Below the pieces are notes generated by a model that worked only from the letters and a program-made list of their open reading frames with translations, made no database searches and was not told where the DNA came from. 64,000 nt of DNA from Calycina herbarum. Lineage: Eukaryota; Ascomycota; Leotiomycetes; Helotiales; Pezizellaceae. A program made the position numbers and the translations under genes. The stretch spans positions 372,001 to 436,000 of the forward strand of contig LLEY01000023.1 of the NCBI GenBank assembly GCA_001414485.1. Direction: 5' to 3'. Positions 21,592 to 34,400 of the stretch are shown here, piece after piece; the stretch's first letter is position 1; each line of letters starts with the position of its first letter.

Positions 21592-24500
21592 GTTGTTTGT
21601 TCAGACGGTGTTGTGAAGCTCCCAGGAAGAGAGTGCGGAAAACATTGAAATGGAGAGAATAACTCAAGTGATAGAAGTGCTGACGCCGGAAACTTGTCGC
21701 TTTTTCCTCTTTCGTTATTAAATGCAAGTGTCTCTCCAGTAGATCGAGAACAAGGCTCCTATATTGTCGCGAGAAATGGAATGGTATCTATTTCTCAATG
21801 AACACATCATAATTCAACCCGCGAGCGGTGCGCCTTCGAAATTTTTAAACAACCACGAAGTCAACCCCTCTCCTCCGCCCTAGCAAAGCCCAGGGTTTTA
21901 TATCAACAATACAACTCACTACCACCTCTACAAAAAAATCAATTTCTACTCTCAATTCCTACTCTCTTCACTCCACTCAAGAAGACGAGTTCCTGCGAAG
22001 TGAAGGTAAAAATGTGAGGGTTATCAACGAGAAATAAACATACTAAGTGATGCCTTTTTGAGAGGAGAAACGCGATATGCAACAAAACTTCATGAGACTA
22101 GTTGTTCTCTCCTCCATCCATGCTCACTCACTTGAGAAGTTGAGCTCCACTATCCAACTATCGCAGACCTCGCGTCTCAATCCTTCGTAAGTAGCATATC
22201 CCGATCTCTCCATGTGTCCGAAAATCCAAACAGGGAAACAAATGGAAGGTTCGGAATCGAAGATAGTCCAGAGATTGATAGTAAATCCAGCTCTACGCTA
22301 TTTCTCTCTCACCACCCTCCTCAGAAAATGAATTTCTTCATAGCTGAGTCGGTTTACATGCTTAATCCCCATCATAGCTCAGTGACAACCTTTCTCTTCT
22401 TTTTCTCTTTCCTCTCGCAAATCAACGAAGCACCACGTGGTGTGGGATGTCTTTGTATTATTCTGTTACCCGGACACGTTGCTCTTCTCAATCTCGGAGG
22501 TAATTTGTTGAAGCTGCAAGAAAGTAGACACTTGTCATTTTTGATCTGCAGACCTGACTTGTATGCCCCCCAAAAATTTCAACTTGCCTTGTAAAGATAA
22601 GAGGTCGTAATCAATACCAAAAGAACATGCGGTACCAATAACCTTAACCCCTCTTCCAACAAAAAAACATCCACAAGCACCCCCTCGCGATAAACACATA
22701 ATAAATCTACTCATCCACCCCAATTTCCCCGTATTGAATGTTATATCCCCCGGAACATCTCATCCATTAAACACAACCCCTCCAAGGCATGACGTCGACG
22801 ATAATCATGCACCGGCAGTGAATAATCGTCAATGCACCCGGTTTTCCGGATGTATGCGGATAAATCTGGGGATCAAACTGGGGATATTCTGGGTTTATAT
22901 GAAGTAAGGAAAAGATCATATAGAGATGGATAATTTGTGTGATGTCATGAACTCGAGGGACTTGTTTTGTGAAGATGGTGGGGATTTTTTATCTGCTACA
23001 CGGAGATTGAGTATGTATCCACTTGGAAGAGTCCTTTGCGCAACTCATTTTCTGAAAGAAGGCTTGGTGAGTCTGGACTTTGAAAGGGGAAGGGCTGATT
23101 TTAAACTCCCGGAAGATTCTTTCCAGCCGTTGGCGTGTCTGGCTAAGAACGGAAGGGTTCGTCTAAAGTCTGTGAGAGGTTGCATGGCCTTCTGTGAGCA
23201 TCGATGTGCCACCACCGCGCACAATTGATAGCGATGCAATCAAAACTGCAGTTGTTTATCAGTACATATCTATCGCAATGTGCCGTGAAACATTTCCAAT
23301 GGCACCGGATCAAGACGTTGTATAAAGAATTTGAGTGGTGTTTCCTCGTGAGTCGTGAGATTTGAGAAAGCCTAGCGGAGCGACGGGTGCCGGGGGGAAA
23401 ATTCAAGACGAAACAGAGGAGTCGTCAGCACAAAGTCAGACGTAGTCACGCATCCGATTTGAAGGCGCTGCTGAGCCCCCTCTCGCATCCTCTCGCATGA
23501 GGTTGGGATAAGGTCGTGGCATGTGGCATTTGATGGGATTGGTGAGGGGGGAACAAGATTCTTGGGAGCTGAGGGATCGTGGGATTCAGCGACGGTTTCT
23601 TCCTTCTTGCTGACAGCAGCAGCCTCACCGGTTTATAGGGCCATGATGGGTTGGAGAGGATAGGATGGGCTGGAGAATGAATGTTTCCATCCTCCCGCCG
23701 AGGAAATCATGCGTGGATTTGCTGGGAATTTTTGCAATCATTTCTCCCCAGATCCCGACACTCTTGGATCGGGTTTGACGGAAACGATGAAGATGCCATT
23801 TTAACTCGGAATCCCCCCAGTATAGAGGCTATTTCGGTAGATGGCGCCTCTTCGGATACGAAATAAATAACATGTTGGCAATTGGAATACGTGAATAGTC
23901 AGAACTCGTGATTGTCGATGATAACATGCTGATGCTGTGAAGTCGTCACTCACGAATCCGGTTGTGTTGCTTGATAGAGGCCTCGTAATAACGGGGTGGG
24001 GTCTGTTGCCATCACCGAGACGTACCGTATCCGTACATAACCAATAACCTGGTCCAATCATCGTGCCGATGTGCCGATTATTGACGGTGACTTCGCTATC
24101 GATTTTGGCGCTGGAATAATTCTTGAAAGGCGGCAGATATCTTTACCCATAGTCAATAAAGCACAAAGGGTACTCGAGTATAACCAGAGGCCAAGTACCT
24201 GCTTCTTTAGGCAATGACGTGAATCTCCAGTTGATTGATTGATTGCAGCGTTCCAGAATTGGGTACTGTAGAACTAGAACCCACTGTCAACCCCCCACTC
24301 AGCAAAGATTCTCCTCATTCCCCTCTTTCTCACCCCAGCCCCTGGTGTCTCATCCTCGTCGTCGCCCACCAGTGAATGGCTGGGAATTCTCACGTTGCTG
24401 CGAGCTGCAAAAGCCCGTAACACGCCCATTGGTCCGATTTAAACAATGCCATTTCAGGGGTTCTGGAGTTGAATGCAGTGAATGCAAGTGCTGGAAGCAG

Positions 24501-25007
24501 CCAAGGAAGCAGGGTCACCTTACTAACCAAGACTAGTCTTGTTGGAGTTAGTCTACTACTCCAAAGTCGCTTTTCTTATCTGCCAAGACGCAGCCGCCCC
24601 AGGCCGTTTTGGCTTGTGCTTTGCCAGGAGACGGGCGAGGCAACGCAACACCAAAATCACGCCCGAGCCCCCGAGCAACCAAAGAAATCCGGAGCACCAT
24701 CTCGACAGACAAGCTCTCGCTCGTCCACCAGCCTCAAAACAATTCACTACACTACACTACACTACACTCGTTACTCGTAACCACCAAACATCACCACCAA
24801 ACATACTCTCACCCTCTACCATCCTCCAGTCCCAGCGACGTCACACATTCGTTTCCGCTTTCGACCTCCACACCCGGATCCCTTCAATGCATTCGCCATC
24901 TGCCCTTCCACCCAAGAACTAACGTCGGATTCCAACCACCCAATTACGTCAAATACATCCATTGCGAAGCTCAAAGCCTCGTCCAACACCTCCCACCCGT
25001 CACACCC
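21592..25007. other. Long intergenic region, no convincing gene
   Basis: 3.4 kb with short frames only. The largest (126 codons at 22214 +, 100 codons at 22926 +, 165 codons at 24609 +) lack recognisable domains and plausible exon partners. The last 500 bp are CA-rich leader of the apyrase gene and include a (CACTA)n run at 24745-24768. A small unrecognised gene with several introns cannot be excluded. Confidence 0.4.
24745..24768. repeat. Pentanucleotide (CACTA)n microsatellite in apyrase leader
   Basis: Almost five perfect CACTA units lie about 240 bp before the apyrase ATG, probably in its 5' UTR or promoter. Confidence 0.75.
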
Positions 25008-27232
25008 ATGGGTAAATGTACGTCGCAATTCCCATCATCCCCTTTCCACCACCATCTCGACGTGTGCAATGCTAATGTTGTCTGTCTTCAGGGCGATGGG
25101 GTGTGATCCTGGACGCGGGCTCGTCAGGAACTCGAGTCCACGTTTACAAATGGCTCAACAATGCGAAGGCACGACACGATGCCAAACCAGACGACCTGAA
25201 GAGTCTGCCACAATTAGAAACCAAGAAACGTTATACCAAGAAGATCAAGCCAGGTGTGTCGACGTTCGGTGACAATCCTCAAGATGTTGGGCCAGATCAT
25301 CTACAAGAACTTCTCGACCATGCTTTGAATATCGTACCCGCCGATCAGGTCAAGGACACTCCCATATTTTTGATGGCAACGGCCGGAGTCAGGCTACTGG
25401 AACCCATGAAGCAGACGGCTCTCTTGAATGAGATTTGTTCGTACGCCAAAGCACACTCCGATTTCTCGTTGCCAGATTGCGATTTACACATTCAAGTGAT
25501 TCCCGGAGAGACGGAAGGATTATACGGATGGATTGCTGCGAATTACTTATTAGGGGGCTTCGATGCGCCGGAAAAGCATCTTCACGGGAAAGGACACCAC
25601 ACGTATGGATTTCTCGACATGGGGGGCGCTTCAGCACAAATCGCCTTTGCCCCTAACAGCACCGAGGCCGAAAAGCACTCGAATGATCTCAAGTTACTGC
25701 GGATGCGTACGCTGAATGGCGAATCGACAGAATACAAGGTATTCACAACAACTTGGTTGGGCTTTGGAGTCAATCAAGCACGAGAGCGATATGTCGAGGC
25801 ACTCATGGAGTCACAGTTCACCGAGAATCCCCACGAAACACCAGATCCATGTCTTCCCGCTGGATTGATTACTACTTTGGATGGAAAACCTGTTCCAGAT
25901 AATCATGGCAAAGAGCCACTCTTGGTAGGAACGGGTAAATTCAAGGAATGTACTGCCAAAACATATCCTCTACTCGACAAAGATGCACCATGTGCAGATC
26001 AACCATGTTTACTACATGGTCAGCATGTCCCCGCCATCGATTTCGACGTGAATCACTTTGTTGGTGTCTCGGAATATTGGCATACAACCCATGAGGTATT
26101 CGAAATGGCACACAAGGATAAAGCGTATAACTTTGTGCAATATCAAAAGTTGGTCCAGGAATTCTGCGCAACGGAATGGGATGATCTCAAGAGTGAAGTT
26201 GGAGAGAAGAAATGGGGAAAGAAGGTCAACGAGAAGACAGCACAAGAATTGTGCTTCAAGTCAGCTTGGTTGATTAGTGTTCTTCACGATGGAATCGGCG
26301 TTCCAAGGTTGGGAATTGACAAGGGAGATGCTCCCGGATTCAACAAAACGAAGGAAATTGCCAACCACGCGAAAGACAAGACATTTTTGGATCCATTTCA
26401 GGCTGTTGATAAGATCAAGGGGATGGAAGTTAGTTGGACTTTGGGAAAGATGGTATTATACGCAGCAGGACAAATCCCACCCGCAAGTCCACAGGCTTTG
26501 GCAGTTGGATTTGGAAGTAATGAAGCTGGTATACCTGCCGACTTTCAGGAAGCTGGATCGAATTCGAAACCGGTTCCATTCGGAGAAGATGATGATAATT
26601 GGTCCGAGGTTGCCGAAGATCTAGCTGAGAAGGCCCATCGATCGACGTCTACTTTCCTGCTCATCATGCTCTTTTTCATCTTCATCGGTTATATCTTTAG
26701 GAAACGAGAAAGGAGACTTCGCCTATACCGTACCGTTGGATCGAAATTACGCCGTAATCGACGTCCTGGAAGTCCCAAGAGTAAAGGTAGCCGGGGATTT
26801 TTTGGAGCTGGCAAGTTCTTTGGAGGACGAAGCTCCGGAAACTACGAGCGAGTTTTGGAAGATGGCGATGGAGCCAACGAATTCGAGTTGGGCGAGTTGG
26901 ACTCTGATGATAATGAGCATTCTGATAGCAGCGAGGGTTCCCGTGCTGGACGTGCTTCCGGACTTGCGACACCACGATTAAATGTCACCCATTTCGAGTC
27001 TGTCAATTCGACTAGCTATTTTGATTCTGCGCCTCCACAGGGTGTTGGGTTGGGATTGAATAGTGGTAGTGGACTGCCTAATGCTATGGATCGAAGTGGG
27101 TTGGTCGTCAGAACAGAGAGTAGGGAGAGACTGGCCCCAAGCCTACAGATGCTTGGTGCGGGAAGGAGGAGTAGAGCTGCTTCCCCGACGCGAAAACAGA
27201 GTCCGCTTATGACGCCTTTGGAGGAGGTGTGA
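25008..27232 (+). CDS. YND1: Golgi-type apyrase (GDA1/CD39 nucleoside diphosphatase, Ynd1-like)
   Basis: Exon 1 is 25008-25017, only ten coding bases. A 74-nt intron (donor GTACGT, acceptor TTCAG) follows, then exon 2 25092-27232; 716 residues. The join reads MGKWRWGVILDAGSSGTRVH. Apyrase conserved regions appear in order: DAGSSGTRVHVYKW (11-24), FLMATAGVRLL (about 96-106), IPGETEGLYGW (about 140), FLDMGGASAQIAF (about 177), GKMVLYAAG (about 455). One membrane segment (FLLIMLFFIFIGYIF, about 524-540) is followed by a basic, Ser/Gly-rich tail. That topology, a single C-terminal anchor, fits yeast Ynd1 rather than Gda1. It hydrolyses luminal UDP/GDP to support glycosylation. The first codons lie just before the catalytic region, with no signal peptide, as in Ynd1. 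Confidence 0.9.
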
Positions 27233-27920
27233 GTTCGAAATTCGGATACCTTTCTTCGACGAGGACGACCGATTATTTTCATTACACACCGGCCTAGATC
27301 GGTTATCTTTTCTTCAACGCTGCGAGGCATACAAACACCCGACATGCCTCGTGGCTTTCTATTCTTCTACATACAACACACGCTTTTTTACACGGTTTCT
27401 TACCCATTTATCCGTACGAACAAAAATGGGTAGAAATTAGTTATTAATTCTGCATGGGTACACACCTTTTGAGGTACCCGTGTAATTGAGAGATTCTTTT
27501 TTTGGATGGCAAAGACGAAACGTCGGAGTTTGATTTATTTACGCACGCGATGGGATTGAGGGGACTACACTTGCATGACTCTTTTTTGCTGCATGGGGTT
27601 CGGCGTATATATATTTTTGGGGGGCGCCCTTTTTGTGGAGTTCTTTTTGTGAAGAATTGGGTTGTGGGGATTGAATGATGATGAGGGGAAGTGGTTGTTG
27701 GTTGTACAGAGAATGGGGAATTTTTGGGGGGAATTGGAATTGCGGAATTGGGCATTGGCTGAGTGACGTAGATAGATAGCTTGGAGGGGAGGAGTGAAAT
27801 GAAATGAAATCATTCAAAGATCTGGAACCTAATGTGGGATGTGAATTTTGTCAAGGTCGCTCGTGAGTAGTCGAGTCTTCAAGTTGAGAAAGAGCAAGAT
27901 GAAATCTGGATGGATGCCTT
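27233..27920. other. Intergenic, 3' flank of the apyrase gene
   Basis: Overlapping short minus-strand frames at 27444-27817 are Pro/Ser-rich and have no domain, so they are treated as chance. No gene seen. Confidence 0.45.
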
Positions 27921-28140
27921 ACTACTACTAGCTTATTCGTAATTCACTAGCTTACTCGTAATCCGCTTGCTTACTTACAAATTACAAGCTTACCTATGAT
28001 TCACTAGCTCACTCGCAATTCACTAGCTTACCCACGGCTTACTTACTAGTTTACCGGTACTTGTTAGCTTACTTGTTAGCTCACTTGCTAGCTCACTTAC
28101 TAGCTCACTCACTTGCAGCTTACTCACAGCTGACTTCTCA
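27921..28140. repeat. Degenerate minisatellite of AGCTTACT/AGCTCACT units
   Basis: About 18 to 20 diverged units of 8-12 bp with the core (T)AGCTYACT(Y)RY, some spaced by CGTAATTC. It lies directly at the border between the gene-rich DNA and the AT-rich block, whose composition changes within about 120 bp after it. Confidence 0.75.
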
Positions 28141-28413
28141 ATCACAAGCTACGTAGCTACCTACGACACAATTCGCAGCGATTGCTCCACTTACTGTCAA
28201 CTAGGTCATCTAAAGACGATTGATTCTCGACCTCGACCTCGACAACGAATTTTCAGTTACTATTTCAGTTAAGTTCTAACTTGTTATACTATCTCTTCGC
28301 TATTTTCCTTAGAGTTGTAAAGAGATTAAGATCTATACTACTAAGGTAACTGACTACTACTATAAAGAGATTTCCTTAGCTATCTTTAGAATTTATATTC
28401 TCTTATTTTAACC

Positions 28414-30266
28414 AACGTGTTTCACAAGCGAGTCGCCCACCCAAGCGAGTCGCCCACTTTTTCAATCTAGTATTATTACGATATAAAATACTCAACACTA
28501 TACAAAGTTATTAAACTATAGAAGCTACCTAGTATTATTTAGAACTTTCGCTATCTTATATATCAAATATTTCTGCCTAACAAGTACGAGAATTATGCCT
28601 AGTTTTGCTACAACAGCTACAGTGCCTGTCTACGCGAACTCTCTTCCTAGACTCTTTACCTTGTTTCTGGTCGCTAGTTTCCTCAGAAGCAATTAAATCA
28701 GCTACCTCGCCTACTGTTAATGTCTCTTAACTCTTAATATACTTCCTCTTACGACTTTTACACTTAGTTGTAGCTTCAGTTATCTTACAAAGACTAGTAA
28801 TTTCCTTGTATATTAATACTATATTATGTATTACCCTAGTAGAGCCTTTTTCGAGTTGATTAAGAGACTGAATAATAGAACTAGGTGACGAGTCTTGATG
28901 TCTTTGAATCTGATCTCGAATAAGCGTCAATTAAGCTATTATTTCGTACGCGTTACTTAGTGTTTTAGGTGTCTATAGAGTGTCTTCTAGTATCGTTGGT
29001 GTTAGTATATAGAGCTTTAAATCAAGCTTTAATAAAACAGCTTCTGGGTTATATAGGACCAGCTCAGCGCCTTTAAAACTTGCGTAGATATTGCCTTTTA
29101 TAAATGCTTTATAAAAAGCTGTTTTAAACGCTAGAAGAAAGGTTTCTTTAGTAATATAATTAATATAATTATATACTAAGCCTAATATCTCAGCTCTATA
29201 CGCTTACTTTAAAAGCGAGAAGTAGACTATATTAAGCGGCTATAGTAGATGTAATAAGTGTAGAGGTATATAGAGGGTAATAATATTTAAGTCTTTATAG
29301 AGTTACTAGAATTTAAGCGAGTTATAGCTTTTATAACTATTAACAATTAATAAACGGTATCCTTCTATACTTTACGTCTTTATATATTTATTAAAATGCT
29401 TTAACTATATAACTCTAAGCTTATTATTTATCTAGCCGTTGTTACTAACCTTAATTACTTAATCGTATAGTATATATATATCTTAGTACTAGGAAGAAAT
29501 AAGTACTTTGCTCGCGAATATAATAAATAGTAGAATTACTTATTTTATTACGTTAACTCTCTAAATAACTATAACCTACTCGCGATTACCTAGCTAAACT
29601 TGCTTTCGCTTCCTACGCGTTTCTAAGCTTATAATAACTAGTTAGAACGAAATAACTCCTATTATAAAGCTACTTTTGTTAAAGTTATAAATATCCTTAT
29701 CTTAAATACTATATTTCTCTTTTATAGACTATATAAGTATAAACTATAAGCTAATAACTCGCGGATCCTTAGTTAAAGCTCGCTAACGATCGTAAGAACG
29801 ACTTTATCGAGTTTTAAGCTTAGGTATACGTTTAATAAAGTTGTCTAGCTAGTTCTTATCTATAGGCTTTCTATCGCGCTCTCTTAGTAGATTATTAGCT
29901 ATATCTTATACTATATCTCTTATAGACGAAAACTCTTATAAATCTAACTCTAATATATATCTAACTATTGCCTCCTCCTCTAGCTTTATAAGCTTTTTCG
30001 AATTAGGCTAGTAATCGCGTTATAAGAGCTTTCTAGCGCGTTAGTTAGAGAGAGTCTTTTAAGGAACCTGGTAAATCTTTATAGTACTTTATTCGGTTAA
30101 TAACACGTTGTTTTTAAGTCCTTAGATTACTAAAATAATATTAGCTTCTTAAGAAGGCAATTGAACGTTGTAGTATTAAGCTATTACGATTTAAAAGTAG
30201 TAGATAGTACGCGACTAGGAAAGTAGGCGACTCGCTTAGGTAGGCGACTCGCTTATAAAACACGTT
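28414..30266 (-). mobile_element. Pogo/Fot1-like DNA transposon with zinc-knuckle transposase, RIP-dead
   Basis: About 1.85 kb with long terminal inverted repeats. Each end begins near ACGTG and carries two direct copies of AAGCGAGTCGCC(C/T)AC (28430-28457, and inverted at 30222-30254). The minus strand encodes a decayed transposase. Near 29220-29350 NIITLYIPLH...LLQPLNIVYFS... matches the DDE-end region of pogo-like transposases. At 28930-28727 the tail IRDQIQRHQDSSPSSIIQSL is well kept. Past TAA stops, the reading ends in CSCCSKTRHNSRTC, a C-x2-C-x4-H-x4-C zinc knuckle. Many stops are TAG/TAA. Size and TA-rich flanks fit the Fot1 group (1.9 kb). Confidence 0.82.
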
Positions 30267-30619
30267 AGTATTTATCTAACGTAATTATAGGTTTGTTTTT
30301 TTTTATTATCGTAGTACTTAAGCGATTATTTATTATTCTAGAGAATAGAGAATATATATATAGTAAAGATTAGAAGTAAATATTATTTTTGTTATTTTAA
30401 TTATTTTAATTATAATAAGAAGATATAAAGAAGTTTTATATTTTGATTTTATAGTTTTAGATATCTTAGATAGATAGATTAAGTATTTAGAAGTATATTA
30501 AACTATTTATAAACGTATATATATTATTATTTAAAAGAATATTATTATATAAAGTAAGGTTATTAGCCGAGGCTATAGTTATTATAGCGCTAGTCTATAA
30601 CCTAGAAGAATATATATAA

Positions 30620-30830
30620 TAAGCACGTAACCTTAGTAACTACCTCGGGAATAACGACGCTAGAATAACGACGTAATACGTTTTATAGTTACTAAGCAAC
30701 CTCTTTCCTCTAGGTATATATACCGCGTTACTCTCGTAGATAGATCTATAGCTTTAAATTCTCGAATTTATATATATATGCTCTTATACCTTTGTCTTTA
30801 GTTATAGATCGTAATATTATTTAAAGCTTA
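30620..30830. repeat. Dispersed repeat, also found at 58255-58400
   Basis: AGATAGATCTATAGCTTTAAATTCTCGAATTTATATATATATGCTC at 30737-30782 and its surroundings match 58255-58400 in reverse complement with RIP-type differences. It includes a GGTATATATACC-like element. Family not recognised; perhaps part of an LTR or DNA transposon. Confidence 0.6.
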
Positions 30831-30948
30831 ACACTTTTTACTCTCTTATAAAGAATTATAATATCGTATAGATTCTACGCTTATAATACCTAGAAGATCT
30901 TATACTTATAATAGTATAATTATAACTCTTCTTCTCTATCTATAATAG

Positions 30949-31412
30949 TATAACGAAACTCTATACGAACTAAACAAAGGTGACTAAGTCTCGAAGATTA
31001 GTTTATAGATAAGAAGTATAGATACGCCGGGTTGTTTACTTAGAAGTAAACTCGTTACTTATATTAAAGATATTAAATAAGATAATAAGATTAATAACTA
31101 AAGTTAAGTACGAAGCTTCTATCTAATAACAGACGTGCTAGTCTTATATATAGAACCTTTCGTTCTAGTTAGAGTCCTATTCTATAGAAGTCCTAAAGAT
31201 AGAGTCCGACTCTAATTCTAGAGCTCCTAGAAACTAGACTCTATTACCTAACTGCTTCTAACCGAGTTACGTAGTATAACTATAATAAGATCTATAGATT
31301 ATATATCTAATATATTTAATCCTTCTTTCCTCTTCTAGGTTCTAGTAGTACTTGTTCTATTAGAGCGTCGCCTAGACTTTACTAGTTATATACTAGTATA
31401 TAATTTATAATA
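30949..31412 (-). repeat. 3' LTR of chromovirus copy 1
   Basis: 464 bp, reverse complement of the LTR family; begins TATAACGAAACT and ends TTATAATA. U3 cassette of AGAGTCC-like repeats at 31161-31252. The adjacent internal CTATTCTCTTCTTAG is the reversed polypurine tract. Confidence 0.85.
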
Positions 31413-34400
31413 CTATTCTCTTCTTAGATTAGTATATTCTTATACTAATATATAATTAAAAGAATATTATTAGAAGGTTAATAACCTTTCTTTATATATA
31501 AATATATCTTCTTCTTATACTAAATAAAAAGAGCGTCTAACTCTTACTATATAAATTAAATCTATATAACGTCTAGTAGAGACTTATTCTTTTTATTAAA
31601 AACAGTCTCGTTACTATTTCTTAGAACTTTCTAAATCCTCTTAATATTCTAAGTATATTTAGTTAAAAAGATTCTATAATAGTTTTAGCTATCTTATCGT
31701 TTCCTTTCCTAAGCTCTAAAAACCTATATATCGGTTTTTCTTTAGTCTAATACGTAAACGACCTCTTATTACTTCTCTAAGTCCTCCTTCTTCAAGTCCT
31801 CTCGCCGAGTCCTTGTCTTCCTAGTTTCCTGTTTTTAAGATTACTTCTTTTATTAAATAAGTACTTTCTAATAATATCTCTCTATCTAACCTAGGTCTTG
31901 AATTCTAAATAGCTCTAGGTTTTATTAATAGAATTCCTAAAGTTCTTCTAAGTAATAGATAAGGTTCTTCTTTAGTTTCTAAGTATTTTCTAAATATAGA
32001 TAATTTAACTATTTAATTAAGTACTTAGCTCGTTCTCTAATAAGTTTATAGTTAAGAATTCTCTTAACCTTATACTCGGCGTTTAGATTTACTAGTTAGA
32101 TTTCTATATATAGAGCTAGTAGTACTTCTAGTAGTACTAGTTCGAGTAGAGATATATAGAATACTAGATAAATATTTATAGTTTTTAGTAGTACTAATTT
32201 ATAATTCAAAGGTTCTCTAACTCGTTTGATTTTAAATAGTCTAAGTTTTTTATAATCTAACTTATTACTTAGTCTTTTTATATCGATGTTTTTCTATACT
32301 AAGTAGACTTTATCTCTCTCTTTTAGTATTAGCTCTTAACTACGTCGTTTATTATAGTAGTATATATTTCGCTTAGTAATAAACTATAAGTCCTTTATAA
32401 GTTCTTTATATAACCTCTTAATTTTCGAGACCTAAATATAAGTAAGCTAGTTATTAATAGTTATAAAGAGTAGTTCTTAATATACTACTAATTTATATCT
32501 AAAGTTAGTATAGAATAGTATAATAAGTATTCTTTCTATTACTAAACTTTTATAGATAAACTATACTAGAAATAGTAGTTCTACCTAGTTATTTTACTAG
32601 TAGTTTATATAATAATAAAGGTATATCTTAATTACTTAATTTATATATTCGTTTCCTCTATTTATCTAAGAGTAAAAAGCTATAGAGAGCTTTCTTTTTA
32701 TATCTAATTATTTTATAAAAGCGATCTAGAATTTTAAAGTAAAGAGTTTATCTCTATCTAAGAGTATTTCTTTAAATAGTCTATATCTTAAGACTACTTC
32801 TCTTAAGAACGTAAATACTAATTCCTTAGCTATACTTAACTCTATATATAGTACTAGAATTATATATTTTATAAGCTGTTTTATAATAACTAGGATTACA
32901 TCGTATTCGACTTCTATTATTAGATTCTTAGATTTTAGTAATTTAATAATAAAATCTTAAAAGATCGATTTCTAAGATATCTATAGTATTAGAGTAGTGT
33001 TTATCTATTTATAAGATATATAATAGAAAGCTTTATTTATAGTATAGGTATTATACTCTACTATTACTTTCTTAACTATTATAAATAATTAATTAATATA
33101 GTAGTATTATCTTATCTACTAGAGAGTTCTACGAATTCCTTAGTAGTTATAAGTAGATATAGTATAGTATTCTTATATAAACTCTTTTACGTATAAGCTA
33201 GGAACCTATAGCTTCTCTTTTATATACTAGTTATAACCTTCGTATATACTTTGAATTTTATCTATCTAGATATTATTTATATTTATTACTACTATTTTAT
33301 ATATAGTAGATACTAAGTCGCTGTTTTTGTTATATCTTAATATTACTATATTAACGTATTTTTTATTCTTCTTATAACCTGGTTTCTAGCTTAGAGCGTC
33401 GGCTCGAGTATTACTTATTCTACTAACGTATTAAATAATTATTTTAAACTCTACTAAGGTTTTAGACTACCTAGCTAGGCGTCTTATAATAAGTTTCTTA
33501 GTTATAGTAAATGTTTTTAAGTTTAGATAATTAGTAAGCACTATTACTAGGTAAGTTATACTCTAGAGGTAAATTCTCTATTCTTTAAGAGCTAGAATAA
33601 TAGCTATTAATTCTTTATTATAAATACTATAGTTCTATTATACTATATTAAAAGTTTTTAAGAAATATACTATAGATATAAGCTTTCCTGTTTTATTTAG
33701 TTATAGATATACAGCGTCTACTACTATATCTAAGATATCTGTTTCTATTATACTTAGTTTCTTATAATTAAAATTATATAAGATAGGTTTTACTATAAAC
33801 TATTCTTTAATTTCCTAGAAGGCCTTCTTAGCTTTTTTATTCTAGATAAAAGTTATAGCCTTTCTAGTTAATATTAACATAGGTTTTATAATCTTTATAT
33901 AGTTCTTAATAAATTAGTAATAGAAATTAGTAAATCCTAAGAAAGATTATATATCTTTAACGTTTTTTAGTAATTCCTATTTAATAACTATATAGATCTT
34001 TTCTAGATCTATTTCTATCTTTCTTAGACTAAATACCTACTTAAGAAAGAGAGTTCTTTTAATATTAAACTTATATTTTAAGAGTTTTAAACAAGAGTCT
34101 ACTTTAGTAAGTCTTTATAAGACTTTCTTTATATAGCTCTTATATTCTTCTAGATTCTCTAAGAAGATTAATATATTATCTAAGTAATATATAATAGTTA
34201 TTACTAAGAAGCTATACTAAAAAGCGACTCTAAAAGCCTTGAAATACATTTAGACGACTGTTAGACAGTCTAGAAAGAGAATAAAGCACTCTACGATTAT
34301 ATTAAGTAATCGTAGCAGTGGTAGTAGTAGGATAGAAAGCTTGTAAAGAGCTCTTACTTCTCTCTCTAACGCGCTAATAACTAACAGCGAAGGTGAAACA

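Noticed and set aside
22214..23228. Plus-strand frames of 126 and 100 codons
   Set aside because: No motif, no plausible introns joining them, and no sign of codon bias.
24609..25106. 165-codon plus-strand frame before the apyrase gene
   Set aside because: It runs through the apyrase leader, start codon and first intron in another frame, is compositionally biased and shows no domain.
28414..28460. Doubled AAGCGAGTCGCC units as a possible CRISPR or satellite
   Set aside because: Only two units per end, inverted at the other end of a transposon; they are terminal repeats.
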